Of a stretch of 64,000 nucleotides of DNA, positions 13,701 through 27,764 are shown piece by piece. Positions within the stretch are counted from its first letter, which is position 1, and every line of letters starts with the position of its first letter. Below the pieces are notes generated by a model, which saw nothing but the letters and a program-made list of their open reading frames with translations, was not told the origin of the DNA and made no database searches. The translations under genes were made by a program, and so were the position numbers. Source of the DNA: Pelecanus crispus (taxonomy: Eukaryota; Chordata; Aves; Pelecaniformes; Pelecanidae); NCBI RefSeq assembly GCF_030463565.1, contig NC_134652.1, positions 14,423,397 through 14,487,396 of the forward strand. Reading direction: 5' to 3'.

Positions 13701-16700
13701 GAAGGAAGTCCACAAATGCTGTAATTAATTTGAACACGACAAGATACAGATGAAAGGCACTATGAAAGAGATAAATATTGAGTATTTCTAAAAATCCATG
13801 TATAACAACAGAATTTGAGAAAGATAGACCTTGTACCTTTTGACCAAGATCTTAAAAAAAAATCCCAGTGTGGAACAAAGTTGGATCCCAATTTCAGTCT
13901 GTGGCAGCTTCCTCATGAACAGAGCAAAGATCTGTATTACCTGCAGGATAACCACCATGGAGCGGGCAGCACAGTGTAGACACTTGACTCTCTCCAAACC
14001 TTTCAAATGACCAGGTTGAACAAAGAAAGACCACTGTGCTTTCTGCAAAGCTGATGCAGAGGTGTCCTTTTGTAAACAACCAGTTCAGCTTGAAAGTGAA
14101 GATAAAAGTATGTTATAGATAGAGACACTTATAACTTCCCTATTGAAAGAGATCTTAGCATACTGACTCAGCTTCAGATCTGCTGAACAGGATAACTCCT
14201 TTAATGCCTGGTTTTGACGTGTTCTTGCGGAGTCAAGGGTTGCTTATCACACCCTGCTATGGCATTTGAGATTTGGGGGGGCAGCGTGAGTTAGAAAAGG
14301 TGTACATAGTAGCCTACAAAACACATATTTAAATTGATACTGTAACCAGTGTAATAGGTGACATTTCTAGATAAATTACTATTACTTCTACCATAAATAA
14401 GTGCTTATCAAAACAGGTGTTATGCACAACTTACCCCTTCAGTATAGATCTGATGGTGCATTTGCTTGCCTCAAGGGAGTGAATGTCCTTCCAGCAGAAC
14501 TCAGTAAGGATGGTGACTTTTTTTTGGAAAAACTAGTCAGGAAAGCTAAAAATCTTAGCACTTGTAAATTAAAGCTTCAGGTATTAAATCAAGGAGTAGA
14601 AACAATGCACTGTAAGTTAAATGAGCAGTTCCATTTTGTAAATAAAGAGTAGCTCAAGGCGCAGTTGAAGTGAATAGACCAGGGAAAGGTACTAAATTTG
14701 AAAAACTTCAATACAACAGCTCACACAACTCTGTTGCCAGTCACATGAACTGAAATAACACCTTGCCTCCTATGACCACAAAACTTAGGAATTAATACAT
14801 TTCTGTAGCTCCTTGCTAAAAAGAGAAGATGAGGAAAATTTGTGAAAGGAATAGATAGCGGACAGTTAATATCTCTGTCTCAAAGAGGCTACTTAGCAGT
14901 TCTTGAAGAAGGGAAGAGAGAAAGAAGTGGTGGAGGCATAATTTCGGTAATGTACGAGAATGTTTCCGAAGAAGAGACAACTCTGAAGAAGTCTTACTAG
15001 CTCTCAATGAGATTAACTCATTCTTTACATCAGTAATTTTTACAGTGTGAGAGAGAAGAGTCTCCAAGGCAGTCTCCAACCTCAGTACTGAGAACATGTA
15101 CAAAGTTCCCAGCTGCCACGTAAGGTGCGTTCTGGAGAGAGATTTTACCAAGAGGCTCGTGTCCCATCTTGTGCTTGCAGTCCTGCAGGAGATCAACAGT
15201 CTTCTAGCCATGTATATCGGATAATAATATTTTATGCCTCTGGAATGTATCCTCTAATAAAGGAGTGCCATTTAAATTGGGGCTTTGCAAGCCTGCACAT
15301 GGCAGGTGAGGCTCTGTGCCCCAGGAAAAGCAGGTGCAGGATGGCAGCAGCCAGGAAGAAGGATTCAAGCCTTTCTGAGGACCAGTTCAGCAAATAAATA
15401 GAAGTAGAAATAGGAATAAAAACAGTTTCACATGCCTTCTTGCCACAAGCAGTTATAGTGAGTGGTATGATGTCACGTTCAGAACCAAAATAAGATCCAG
15501 ATAGTGTGTGGTGTTAATCCAGATCTAAACAAATGCAGCAGAAACAAGCACAATCCAGCTTTACACTACTGGAAACCAGTCTCTTGATTTAAAACTCTTT
15601 TGCAATACTCAGCTAAGCATATGTTTGGAAATTAATTTATGCTTGTGAAGCACCCAGGAGAACAAAAAGCTGATGTAAGCTGAAATGCCCATCCTTGGAA
15701 ATAACACTGATCTTTACCGTGATAAACGACAATCCGTGATAAATCCCTAATGATCAGTGGCAATAACCAGGGCTCACAACAGAGCATGTTCTGGTAGAAG
15801 GAATGCCTTAGTAGCCCAGCAGGGACTTCTGATTCTGTTGTTTACTTTGGCAGTGGAAAGTGAGCACCACCCTGAAATGCTTGGGAGCCTAATCACAGGA
15901 AGCACCTTCCTAGCGAAGAAGGAGAAGGATCATGTTGCTGTATAAGTTGACAGGGACCATCCCTGGAACAGAAATCTTGTACAATTCTGCAGTCTTCCAT
16001 TTGAAGTCTGAGTCGGGAAATTTGCTGAATGGCCTCAGTCTTCATCATGCATGGGCCTGGGGGATAGTCCGAACTTCCCGGGATGTACAGAGCACGGCTG
16101 TTCTAGCATGTTTGTACAAAACCACTTTTCTTCCCCTCAGAAACATTGCTACCTAAACTTGACAATTCCCCCAGAAATCTTGTTATTTCAAAGGAAACCT
16201 TTTCTGAAAGCCCCTTCAGCCCAGGACGCACTGTCTGATCACAGGATTAGAGAGAACAATGTGAAAATCACAGGTTTAAATCAATATATAGGTGTTCGAA
16301 TACTCCAGGTGAATATATTCACCACTGGGCTGGCCGTCTCTTGCTTCTCCACAAAAAATCAAAATGCCTTGATTTCAGTTTGACACAGATTTCAAACTAA
16401 GGGGCGACTCTTACCCCATCAGTATTAATGTAGTGCCAGACAGTATCTGCTACATCATTTGATCTCAGGAGAGTTCAAATATGAAGATAGAAACTCAGAG
16501 AGATGACTTACTACTCTTGAATCTTAGCTATGTAAATCTGGCAGAACTGAGTGAAAAATCAAGCCTCATGGTTGTACGTCAAAGGTGTGTTTTTAAAATG
16601 TTTTTATTTGCCTGTTAAAGGAGTGGAAATATGGATATAAAAGCTTTGTGCTTTCATCTCCCCTTTACTATAAAGAGTGATCCCAGAAAAATGTTATGTG

Positions 16701-19700
16701 GGAACAATGTCCAAATGTTACCATTGTTCGTATCTGGAAAATCAGCCGTCTTATGCTTATCTTATCGTTTCTGGGTTTAGATTGTACCGGCCTCATTTAG
16801 CAGTGACTTTCTTCAAGTTCTGCTGAGAACCAGACTACAGCTTGAAAAAGTTAGTAAAGAGGGTTCATCAATGGGATCTATTTAAACAAATATTTTTGGA
16901 AGAAATGCATGATTTTCTTTGTTTAATTCTTAGTGGGAGGGATTTTCATTTTAAATTATAAAAATCAAAAAGAAATGTTGAAAAATGTTCTAAAAAGCTT
17001 TGAATTTATTTTTTTAAAACCATTTACTTTGGGAAAACCTGTATTCCCATTGATTCCTCTTATTGCCCTGGAAAAAAAAGAGGAAAGGAACAAAAAGAAA
17101 TTTTCCACTTTTTGTCATTTTCAAACTCTGTTGGAAACAAAAATAATTTTTTCTTGTAAACTTTTCTATAAAAGTGGTATGAAAACCAAAATTGATGGAG
17201 AATTTTCAGCGAGCTAATGATTTTGCACCATCATTTATTTCCTGTATTGTAAACAATGGAGAGATTGTCCTGGTTCTGGATCTGTCTTTTTGCCTTCTCC
17301 TAACTGCCATATACTCTTGAGGAAAAACCCATCCCTCTTTAAGCAACACAAAATCTGCAATAATGTTGCTGGAGTACAAAACCAGGTTTGTCCCATTGTA
17401 TTCAATGGCTTTTGGTTTTCTAATTGAAACTTACAACAAAAGCAGTTTCATGGTCAATATAGATATGTGCACAGACATGCCAACACAAACAGGCATGCCA
17501 TCCAGGGGCTGCAAAAAGCCTATTGTGTGCAAACATAAAAACTGAAAAGCTCAAAAACTTGATTTGGCTATTTTTTTTTTTTTATGTTTTTATGTTTCCT
17601 AAAGTGGCAGACTGGCATGCCATATAGATGGGCCACAGTAAAGATCTGTGTTAATAAAATAGGCTGAGTTTGAATCACCATTTACTTTCTACCCTGAATC
17701 CAAAATGGCTAGGTAGTTTCCATGTGCTAGGAAAGATCCCTGCAGAAGGCATCAAACTATACGTAGTATACATTGTTGCGCTGCATGTTCCGTGCGTTTA
17801 ACATTTTCTCTGATCTGATACAACAGTTTCGAGCCTTTTTTAACTTGCAGACTTCCAAAGATTTTCAAAGGGAGGGGAAAAGCCCTCCAGTGTAGACTAA
17901 AATAATTTGGCAATATGCTTCTTTTCCTTACCACAGGTTCCTCAGAAAATCCGTGGTTGAAAATGGTGGGTGAAATGTTCTTCATCCACAATGGGCCGCA
18001 AACTGTCAGGTTACAAAACAGAAAAACAAACATACTGAATACACATTTAAAATCTCCTTATACTTCAATTCTTTTTTTATCCTGGGTGATCATTTGCTTC
18101 TATGCTAAATCAGAATCCCTGATAATTGAAGCATGTTCTCTTGGTGGCCTGCAAAGCAATATCATTGATAAATTTGTTAGAAGATGTGCTCATTGTGCTT
18201 GCGTCTGGTGGTGGGGATCCCCTGCCCAGAATCAGGAGGTCCGCTGTCTGAGAAGCTGTGCATGGCACTCTACACTTCATTGACATGAGTCTCTCAGAAA
18301 GCTCCCTTTTTCTCTTGCACCTAGCAGGGCCACAGTGTGTCTAGGTACACTGCGACCACCACCTCAAGAGTGAGTATAAACCTGCCACATCCATTAAGTC
18401 ATTGAATTTCATTTCACGTACTTGGTTTTGTCTTGGTCTAGGAAAACAGTAGTTTGAGATCATTGTGTCAACACAGCATTTAGGACAAGCCAAGTTCTGG
18501 AGAAGATACACTGCAAAATCGCTTGCATATTGGTTAGAAAACCTTCTAGGAATGGCTACTAGGCCTTTTGGGATATGTGAAAACTACTGACACCTGCTTA
18601 TATTTAACTGTGCGTGCTAGATCAATCTGGACTGCGTGAGCAAAGGAGTCTTGGCCATTGCCGATGCTCTGGGCTGGCCCCCAAGCTGCTCTGGAGATCA
18701 GGTTAATGCTCTCTCTCAGCACAAGCTTGTGTGTAAACAATTTGGATAATGAGGACATTATTATGAAAGCAAAGTTAGATCTTGACAATATAGATATGGC
18801 TAGAGAGCTTGGGGATGGGATACAGAAGATGTACCACAAACAGTATAGACTCAGTTGCAATTCAGCTGTCCCTGCGGCAACAGTTCTTGTGCTTTCTTCA
18901 TTTACTTCCCCTGCGGTGATCCCCAGCGCTTGGCCATGTTCCTTGGGCTGGGTGTGAGCTATGGGCTGTATGCACAATCTTGTGTTTAATTTCGTTCCCT
19001 GGACCCGAGTACTTTCTGGAGATGTTCTTGCACTATGTACAAACTCATCTGACTGACAGAGCATCAGTGGCACTTCTGTTCCTAAAGTCTCCTGAAAATC
19101 CTCTCTGGGCTGTGAAATAATCCTTGATCCAAAAATGACCCTTTGAAACTTAGCAGGGAAAAGGACTTGCAGGACAGCAATGTATAGAGCTGGAGAAGGG
19201 GAGAGCAAAAGAAAACTGCTCTCAGAAACCCTTCAGTCATGCTCCCATGCATTTCCCATCCTGCTAATGAGAATCCCTCTCTCTGTACAGGAGGTGAGTT
19301 GCTGCAAGCTGTAGTTGAGCCTGGCAGAGATTTTTCCATCAGGATTTTTTTGCCAATGTGTGTTTTGAATCTTCTGTCAAGATGGCAGACAGAAATCAGG
19401 CTTATTTGCCAACACTCATCATTTTCTGAGGCAGATCTCCAAGATCTCCAGCTTTTGCTGTCTCCAGCTTTTGTCCTGTATGCACTGTTGCATTGCAGTT
19501 CTCCCTGTGTTGCTTTTTGTAGTGGTGCTTAAACTTGCAGACTTTGGACTGGCAGCAGGTAGAACTGGTTGAATTGTTTGTTTGAAATACTAATTGCTTG
19601 GAATTTTGACCATGGATATGGCTGGTGAGCAATTCACAAATCAAATCTTGTTTTCTTTGGGGCTGCCAGAAAGGCTTTTTTTTGCATACTGTCAATTCTT

Positions 19701-20467
19701 TGTAAACCGTTTGCTTTGACTTTTCTCCATTATTTATATTGGCAGCACCACAGCCAGGTCATCTGGTATTGGTTGTGTCCCTTTGCTGCCTGGCTGACTG
19801 AAACATTTGATGTGTGAGGTTAGCAAATAATGCATTTTCTGGTGCATATTTTTTGTCTAAAAGACACTGGTGGTGAAACTGTTTTAAGGGTTCACAGGTG
19901 GGCTTGCAAACAGTCGGTAGTTTTCTAAAAGCTGCGGGATAGGAAATTATTTGATCCTGTGAATCAAACTTTGCATTCTCTTAAATAAAATACTCAAGGA
20001 CTGGTTTCCTTTGTCTTTGACCAAGCAGATTGGGCAGCAGGCTGATTGTGAGTAACTAGTGGCATCAAACAAGAGACTCGGTCCAGCTCATATCTCTGCC
20101 GCTGTATGCAGCATGTGTTGCAGGCACCTCTTCCCTAGAGAACAAAGGGAAAGGGATTATTCATCATGCCAGCACTGGGAAGGAGAGGAGTCTTATAGAT
20201 GAAAGTTACTTGGTTTAAACTCACAGCGATACCCCTCAGAGTGGCAGTGATCAGGACCATCTGCTTCACAGCTGTGTTCCCTGGCAGGTGCTGTGGTTTG
20301 CTGGACAGCTGGGGTAGCTCCCTAATTGCCATGGGTGAGGGAGGAGAGGGGGGAGAGGGGGAGAGAGATGACAGTAGGTCACCTTTGCAAACAGGTCTGT
20401 TAATATCCCAGCTTTGTTGCTATTAGAGGTGAGGTGATAAGTCCTGGCTCTGCCAACCAACTCCCGC
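10709..20467. other. Intergenic stretch, no gene recognised
   Basis: Ten kilobases without a supported gene. AT-rich low-complexity blocks occur at 16860-17220 and a T-run lies near 17570. A 220-codon minus-strand open frame at 18546-19208 is the longest, but its composition gives no family signal. The sequence may contain decayed repeats that I cannot name. Confidence 0.55.
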
Positions 20468-20553
20468 TGGACTGGATGATCTTAAAGGTCTTTTCCAACC
20501 TAAACGATTCTATGATTCTATGATCCTATGATTCTATGATTCTATGATTCTAA
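20468..20553 (+). mobile_element. CR1 LINE 3' end fragment
   Basis: The fragment contains the CR1 3' terminal block (ggactggatgatcttaaagg, then ttttccaacctaaacg) followed by six imperfect copies of the GATTCTATG-type tail. Only the last 85 or so bases are present, as expected from 5'-truncated retroposition. The same terminal block occurs at 27700-27764 and, inverted, at 33966-34030. Confidence 0.93.
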
Positions 20554-22986
20554 GATGTAAAATGTGCCCAAGCGTCAATGGGCATAAAAAGCTGCATGGA
20601 GGACAGAGGGACTTCAAGAGGTCACAGTTGTGTTTTGTTTGGATCTGTCTGTCACCAAAGCTTACATTATCAGGAGCAGTCCCAGACACACAAGACAATG
20701 CCCACGTCCATCCCCAGCCCTTGGACAGGGCTGCTTGCTAGTAACTATTAGGCAGTTGTATTGCAGAGCACCAAGATGGCATCAGGGTCCTAGTGTCTGT
20801 GCAGGCTTGTCTCTGAGCAGAGGCAGACAGCTGTCTACGGCTGCTGAAGGGTCCCACTCCTCCTGTCTACATGGTAATAGTAAAAGCAGCAAGCCCAAGT
20901 CTTCAGCCACCTCCTCCCAGTCTCCGTCCTCCACCAGAACAACCCAGGCCCTCCTCTCTGGACCAGTACAATTCAGTTTGTCCTGCACTGTTAAGGATCA
21001 GTGTTTCATAATGTACCATATGCATATATAGCTTTATTATAATTATTGCTATTTATTATTTGCACTGTGATAAACTTTAGAAGCTGTAGCAAGCCCCGTT
21101 GCATGGAATGCTGTATAAAGCCAGAAGGAGAGAGGGAAGGCAGTCCTTAGTTTTACAGCTTTTACATTATGAGTACAAACAGCCAAGACATCTTCTCTTG
21201 ATCACTGAAGTATCTTGGGACCTGGGAGATAGAGTTAGCAATGATTTTTTGCATCCTGTCATTACTAACCTGCCAGCACCCCAAAAGCAATGATCAGTTC
21301 CCCACAAGGCTTTTATTCATGCCCGAGGTTACTCATGGTGAGTTTCTCAATTGATGTGCAAACCATGGACTTAGGGCATTGAGTCAAGGGAGTGACTCAG
21401 GAGGTGCTGGCTGGTTCAGTAGCTGCCCAGCTCCATGCTGTAAAACCAAGGCACAGAAGGAACTGCAGTTGCTACCCAGAAATAGGTGTGGTTTCTTCCC
21501 TGTGCAAACGATCTTTGTGTGGGCCTGCACTATTCCAATCAGCTTCTTGGCTGATTCACTAGCCGTGTAATTTATGTGTCAACCGAGACAGAGTTATCAG
21601 ACCAATGTACATGTTATCCTGTGCTCCACAGCTCCCTTTGAAGTTGAAGATAACAAGTTATCATCACTTGGCTGTTTCTAAGCCATGAACACACCTTAAG
21701 CTGCTAGAGGACAGCCATGACAAAACCAGCTGGTTCAGCTTTGAGACTCTTTATCTTTGGACTCCCCTTGCAGAGTGAGAAGTGATTCAGATGTGCTGTA
21801 GCACAGCCCCCTTCCAGGTGCAGTGGAGTCTAGAGTTCTGCCTCATCTTCTCAACTTTTTCAGTGCCAGCATCAGCTGCCTAAACTTTTGGAGCATCTTT
21901 CACCAGACAAAATGGTGCTGTCTTCAACTATGATTTGATCTCTGTAGCTGCCAGACTGAGGCACTGATTGAAAGCTCAAAGTCTGTGCAGCTTCTTCTTG
22001 TGGTAGGAACAGGGAAAGCAGCAAACTCTGCATCTGGTAGAACATTCCCAGGTACACCCAGCAGCAGTGTGACTCTGTATCTACAGACTTCACCTTCTAC
22101 AAGCGAAATCAAGCAGGACAGATAGGAGAATGGGAGAATGGTGATTGTTACCTCCAAGAGGAGCTCAAGCTGCCTCTCCTGCTCTAACTACCAGTCCACA
22201 CACCACCGCTGTTACTGCAGAAGTGGCAGCTGATGACCTGGAGCTAGGTCTACTGCAGTTCATTGCACTGTGCCAGCCAGACGCCTGACTTTCAGTACCT
22301 CTGAATACCTGAGGCACACACTGACTTCAGTGAAAGGTGAAGCAGCTCAGGACGTCTCTAAGTTATGTCCTTGATGTTGACACTTGCCACTAGGAACCTG
22401 AGTGCAATAATCAGTGTGTTTCATCAGGCAGCATCCTCAACTTCATCTTCACCTAGATTTCCTCTTTTAGATGCAGAGTCAGTGGTTCTCCAGATGTGAT
22501 TTATTTTCAGTTTCCTTTTAAGGCACCTCTATGTCATACACCCCCCCCCCCCCTTCTTTTTCTTTCCAGTAAGAAATAGGCAAAATGGCTCATGAAGAGA
22601 TGCTCCATAAACACTTTATTCTCAAGAAACTTTAAACCAGTATCTTTGTCACTGACAACATTGCAGGGATTAAAATAATGTAATTTTCTTATCAAAATTG
22701 TGATGGCTACCTCTTGTTTATACATATATAAAGAAAACTGGTAGACAAAGGTAAAGGAGGGATAAAATTGCTCTAGTACTGAGGACATTATTGTAAAATG
22801 TAAGGTTCCATCTCTTGCTCCAGTGAAGTCTGTGTGCCACTCCAGCAAGTCTCTCTCATACTGGTGGGTTTTACAGAGCTAGAATAGCCCAGTGCATTCA
22901 GTGCTGTCTTTTCTTGAACAACTTCTGTCTGTGAGCAGCCAGGGTATGTCTGAAGCACACAAGTGTGGATTGTGCTAGAAGAAGAC
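20554..22986. other. Intergenic stretch with a 13-base poly-C tract
   Basis: No gene is recognised. A homopolymer of 13 C residues lies at 22541-22553. The rest is unique-looking sequence with short shadow frames only. Confidence 0.6.
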
Positions 22987-23582
22987 TGTCATGGTTTAAC
23001 CCCGGCCGGCAACCAAGCACCACACAGCCACTTTGCTCATTTCCCCCAGTGGGAAGGGGGAGAGAATCGGAAGAATAAAAGTGAGAAAACGCATGGGCTG
23101 AGATAAGGGCAGTTTACTAAGTAAAGGAAAAGCCACGTATGTGAGTAAAGCAAAACAAGGAATTCATTCCCTCCTTCCCGTCGGCAGGCAGGTGTACAGC
23201 CATCTCCAGGAAAGCAGGGCTCCATCACGTGCAATGGTTACTTGGGAAGACAAAAGCCAAACTCTGAATGTCCTCCCCCCTTTCTCCTTCCTTCCCCAGC
23301 TTTATATGCTGAGCATGACATCATATGGTATGGAATAGCCCTTGGGTCAGTTGGGGTCAGCTGTCCCAGCTGTGTCCCCTCCCAACTCCTTGTGCACCCC
23401 CAGCCTACTCGCTGGTGGGGTGGGGTGAGAAGCAGAAAAGGCCTTGACTCTGTGTAAGCACTGCTGAACAGTAACTAAATCATCCCTGAATTATCAACAC
23501 TGTTTTCAGCACAAATCCAAAACATAGCCCCATACTAGCTACTGTAAAGAAAACTAACTCTATCCCAGCCAAAACCAGCACA
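22987..23582 (+). mobile_element. Solo LTR of an avian endogenous retrovirus (ERVL-like)
   Basis: The element begins TGTCATGGTTTAACCC and ends CCAAAACCAGCACA, giving the TG...CA ends of an LTR about 596 bases long. I recognise it as a family that is abundant in non-galliform birds. The flanks AAGAC (22982-22986) and CAGAC (23583-23587) match at four of five positions, fitting a slightly decayed 5-bp target duplication. A TATA-like CTTTATATGC lies near 23299-23308. No gag, pol or env sequence is adjacent, so this is a solo LTR left by recombination between two LTRs. It has the same orientation as COL17A1, about 6.3 kb upstream of its start codon. Confidence 0.88.
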
Positions 23583-26500
23583 CAGACATAAAATGAGATA
23601 ACCAAAGTGCAGGTTTAAAGTGCAGTTGATAATAAGAGGGACAGTAATGTCTCATGTTCAAAGAGCATGAAGTGCAAAAAGCTAAAGCCACTTTTCACCT
23701 TTTGGTCAAGGCTTAAGCCAAGTGCAGTTTGGCCAGGTACCAGGCTGAGCTCTACATCTCTTAATGACTTAATTACCACATGCAGCTTGTTTAGACAACT
23801 AAATGTCCTTTGATTAGGGTTCAGAAGGCAGAGTCATGGATGCTTCCTCCATACAGGGAGGAAATTATGCTTCATAAATATGTCTGACTAAAGATAAATA
23901 TAAACACAAGTTCTGGGATGTAGGAGATGCATTGATGAATTTTGACTAAGTCTTGATCCCCATCAGCAAACACGGGGCGTAGTCTTTGGAGTGGCAGTGT
24001 AGTGCTTTACAGCAGCCATGTCCCTACACACCTTTGGAAATTTCAAGTACAGAACTTAAAAGAACAGCGTGCGATCTTGACAGTACACAGCTACAATCCC
24101 TCAAAAGGTCTGTGCAAAAATACGCGTGATGCGTCAAGTTCTTTCCCATTCTGTGGTATGAATCTGTCAAAATCTGTGTAGGGTGAGAGAAGCCAAGGTG
24201 AATTCTGATTCTGAAGCACAGGGCACCAAATGACACTGTCATGCTCAGCAGGAGGAAAAATCTTTACACAAGGTATAGTTAAGGGTTGTTAAAATGGGTG
24301 ATGTGGAAGACAGGGTCCTGAGCTGGATAGAGTTTTGCTTTGACGCACCATGGCTGCTCATCTGCTCCTGTTCCTATTCAGTCTGTAGGTGGTATACATG
24401 GAAGAAATTTTATTCCTTGCTCAGTTTGGTGTATTTTTATTTATTAATAGTGCTGCCTTCTGAATAGAGCATAAATATCTATGGGTTTGGCAAGGCAGTT
24501 CAGACCACTGACTTGAGCAATTTTCAGCCAGCTTGTACTAACTGGGAGTTTAGCCCCTTGTATTGCAAGCAGCAAAATATGCTCAGCTTGCAGCTAGCTT
24601 TGCAGAGACGTCAGCTGGTGCTGTGCAACTTTCTGTAAGAAAATGCCAAAACAGATGTCAGATCATGTATCAGAAAGTACTGCTGTAACAATTCATTTTC
24701 CCTGACACAAGCCTTCACAGCTTTGCCTGTCTGGCATCTAAATAGTTAATCTACCTGAGCTAATAGGTAGGAGCATTTTTTCTTTCAATAAAGTTTGATT
24801 CCTGGAGGCAGATCTTTTTTTCCAGTGAGTGTGAGATAATTGGAAGGGTAGGGTGAGGCAGGAAACCACGACACGCCTTTGTTGGGACTTGTTTAAGAGC
24901 ATGGGAATAGAAAAGCAGAAGAAGGGTGAGAATAAGACAGGTTAAATAAAGAAGAGGTGAACATTTTTGGATGATCACTCAGATTCCACACACCTTTGGA
25001 AGGACATGATATAAAGTATAGGTGGCAAATTTTGGTAGAAAGGAACGGTTGAGGAGAAAAACAGATTTTCAGTTCAGTAACCAAAGCACTCCAGGTAAGT
25101 AACATTACTAAAAAAAAAAAGAGAAGAAAAAAGTATCCTGTATTTTCTCTCTTCCAGATTCCTTGCAGAACAAGGCTGTATTCTCAGGCAAAATAGAGGA
25201 GGTGTTACATTTTTCTGTGTGGAAAACAATGTAAAAATAAGATTGTGTAAGAGCTGGGTCATTTTGGTTTTGTGTTGGTCAGTTAATGTATCTCTTTTAA
25301 AATGAGTATCAGGTGAAAGGAGTATATCTGCTGGGAGATAAGAAATGTGAAGCCAAGCTCTGGGTACATTTTTAATTTTGTGAAAGTACCGTGCAAATAG
25401 ATAAAGTTTAGCCGAACGTTCTCTGTTCCGTAAGGGTGCCAGTATGCTGAAATGCAGGTCATCTGTTGGCTGTTTTATAAACTGAGCAGATCTGAAATGT
25501 TCTGGAGGAATAATGATTGTAAATTGAAGCTTCAGATGGTGGGTGCAGGGTGTAATATTAAGAAATTGATCTCTAGTCCTGAGAATGCCTGGTACTGCTT
25601 CTGAGCGAAAGTTTGTGTTGCCGTGGACAAGCTTTGCTTTGTCTTGGACAGGTGAGCTTATTTATCGGCAGTGACTCATTAATTACAGACTTTGGGCCAC
25701 ATTTTTGTCATAGATTAAGAGGCACTGTAAGGTGTTTTTGAAGCCTTGTCACAATAAGTCAGAAAAGTCTGATTTGAGAATCAGTTTGACTGCTTTCTGC
25801 AGCAGGTCTAGCAATTTGAACATAGGTATGGTGGCGTAAAGTAAAAGACTTGTCTTCCTGTCTTTGGGCTGACTTGTAGAGTGACTTCAGGGAGGTTGCT
25901 TATCCTTCTGTGACTAGTTTCTTCATCTGTGAAATGGTGACAGCAGCACTTTCCTGTTCTGCAAACATTTTTTGTATAATACCAGATTGTTTGTCTCCCT
26001 TTCTGTGCCAGAGGCGAGAAGCTTATGCAGGTCACAATGGCCTTGCTTTGGCCTGCTTCTCTTGTAGCACAATTAAGTAGGCACGGTGAGGACACGTTTC
26101 TGAAAGGAAGGCACCTGGCAGTGCAGAGTGAAGTCTGGACAGTGCTCCTGTTTGTGCTCTGGGAAATGAGCACATATTGGTGTCAAAGAAGCCAGGACAG
26201 GTTGTGGGCAGAGCAGAATTTGGTTCCTATAGCACATCCAGGCTTTGGTTGGGCATCTAACCTCCTTCCCTAGCATTAGCATCATTTCAATGAGTCTACA
26301 AAGTGAGCAGATTTGGAAGCATAATTTGATTGATTCGATTCTGACTGTGTTGGTTTTGGTAGAGTAACTGGAAAGGAACAGCTTTTAAAGCAGAATGAGA
26401 AAGTCAGATTCCTAGATTCCTGTGGGGTAAGAGAGAGATAAGGGGTCATTTCTGAACCAGTTCTATTAGTCCCAGGACAGTGGCACCTGAAAGGCTTGAT

Positions 26501-26849
26501 TAAGAGGAAGGGGCAGCCTAAGAGACATTTGATATGATGGGAGCCATGGCATTTGCTTTTAACATAGTCAGTGACATGGTTTGGAGGCATCTACTGAGTC
26601 TCAGAGTATTCGTGATCAAAGGGTTCCATGGATATTAAATATTATTAATCTCAGCACTTGCTGGTGCCTCTTTCTCCTGATGGATTGTCTCACAGCAGGA
26701 GCCTTATTAATGGAGGGAGGAGAGGGCTGAAAGGATGAGCTGTGAGAGCGTGAGAGCATTCTGACATGAAAACTGGAAGGACATTGTGGAGAAATAAAAG
26801 AATCTGAAACGTGCCTGCTTTCATTTTTCCATTAAATTAAATATTCACC
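23583..26849. other. Intergenic or COL17A1 intron 1, no gene recognised
   Basis: Three kilobases without a supported exon. The only named feature is a MIR-like relic near 25880-25955. Short open frames here have no splice context or family resemblance. Confidence 0.55.
25880..25955 (+). repeat. Possible ancient MIR or CORE-type SINE relic
   Basis: The block around agtttcttcatctgtgaaat (25916-25935) followed by ggtgacagcagcac has the spacing and wording of the central region of the amniote-wide MIR SINE. It is strongly diverged and no ends can be defined. Confidence 0.4.
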
Positions 26850-27764
26850 CTCAGTAAGTTTGCAGATGACACCAAACTGGGTGGGAGTGTCGATCTGCTG
26901 GAGGGTAGGATGGCCCTGCAGAGGGACCTGGACAGGCTGGACTGATGGGCCGAGGCCAATTGTATGAGGTTTAACAAGGCCAAGTGCCGGGTCCTGCACT
27001 TGGGTCACAACAACCCCATGCAACGCTACAGGCTGGGGGAAGAGTGGCTGAAAAGCTGCCTGGCTGAAAAGGACCTGGGGGTGTTGGTTGACAGCTGGCT
27101 GAACATGAGCCAGCAGTGTGCCCAGGTGGCCAAGAAGGCCAACAGCATCCTGGCTTGTATCAGGAATGCTGTGGCCAGCAGGAGCAGGGAGGTGATTGTC
27201 CCCCTGTACTCAGTGCTGGTGAGGCCGCACCTCGAATACTGTGTCCAGTTTTGGGCCCCTCAATACAAGACAGACATTGAGGTGCTGGAGCGTGTTCAGA
27301 GAAGGGCAATGAAGCTGGTGAAGGGTCTGGAGCACAGGCCTTATGAGGAGCGGCTGAGGGAACTGGGGTTGTTTAGTCTGGAGAAGAGGAGGCTGAGGGG
27401 AGACCTTATCGCTCTCTACAACTACCTGAAAGGAGGTCTCTTCTCCCATGTAGTTAGTGTTAGAACAAGAGGAAATGGTCTCAAGATGTGCCAGGGGAGG
27501 TTTAGGCTGGAAATTAGGAAAAATTTCTGTGTGGAAAGGGTGGTCAAGCATTGGAACAGGCTGCCCAGAGAGGTGGTGGAGTCACCATCCCTGGAAGCGT
27601 TCAAAAAACGGGTAGATGTGGCACTTCGGGATATGGTTTAGTCTAGACTACCCTTGATTGGTTTAGTGTGGACTTGGTAGTGTAGGTTAATGGTTGGACT
27701 GGATGATCTTAAAGGTCTTTTCCAACCTAAACGATTCTATGATTCTATGATTCTATGGCTTTAT
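26850..27764 (+). mobile_element. 5'-truncated CR1 LINE with the C-terminal part of ORF2
   Basis: About 915 bases of a CR1 non-LTR retrotransposon. One frame (continuous from 26964 to 27641, 225 codons) encodes the typical C-terminal reverse transcriptase region, with the phrases [43 protein letters not shown] and [13 protein letters not shown]. Upstream in the same frame a TGA at 26943-26945 replaces the expected Arg codon in L-D-R-W-A, as CpG decay would do. The 3' end has the CR1 terminal block and three copies of the GATTCTATG-type tail. It lacks the 5' part with ORF1, the endonuclease and the polymerase core, so it is dead. It lies about 2.1 kb upstream of the first coding exon of COL17A1. 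Confidence 0.95.

Noticed and set aside
16933..17217. 94-codon Lys/Phe-rich open frame
   Set aside because: Low-complexity AT-rich sequence; no domain, no context.
18546..19208. 220-codon minus-strand open frame in the intergenic region
   Set aside because: It has no recognisable domain, composition is ordinary, and the opposite strand is also open in part. No splice context or neighbouring exons support it. It may cover a decayed repeat.
26964..27641. 225-codon open frame that looks like a host gene
   Set aside because: It is the C-terminal part of a CR1 reverse transcriptase frame, with an in-frame TGA just upstream and the CR1 tail downstream. It is listed as a mobile element instead.
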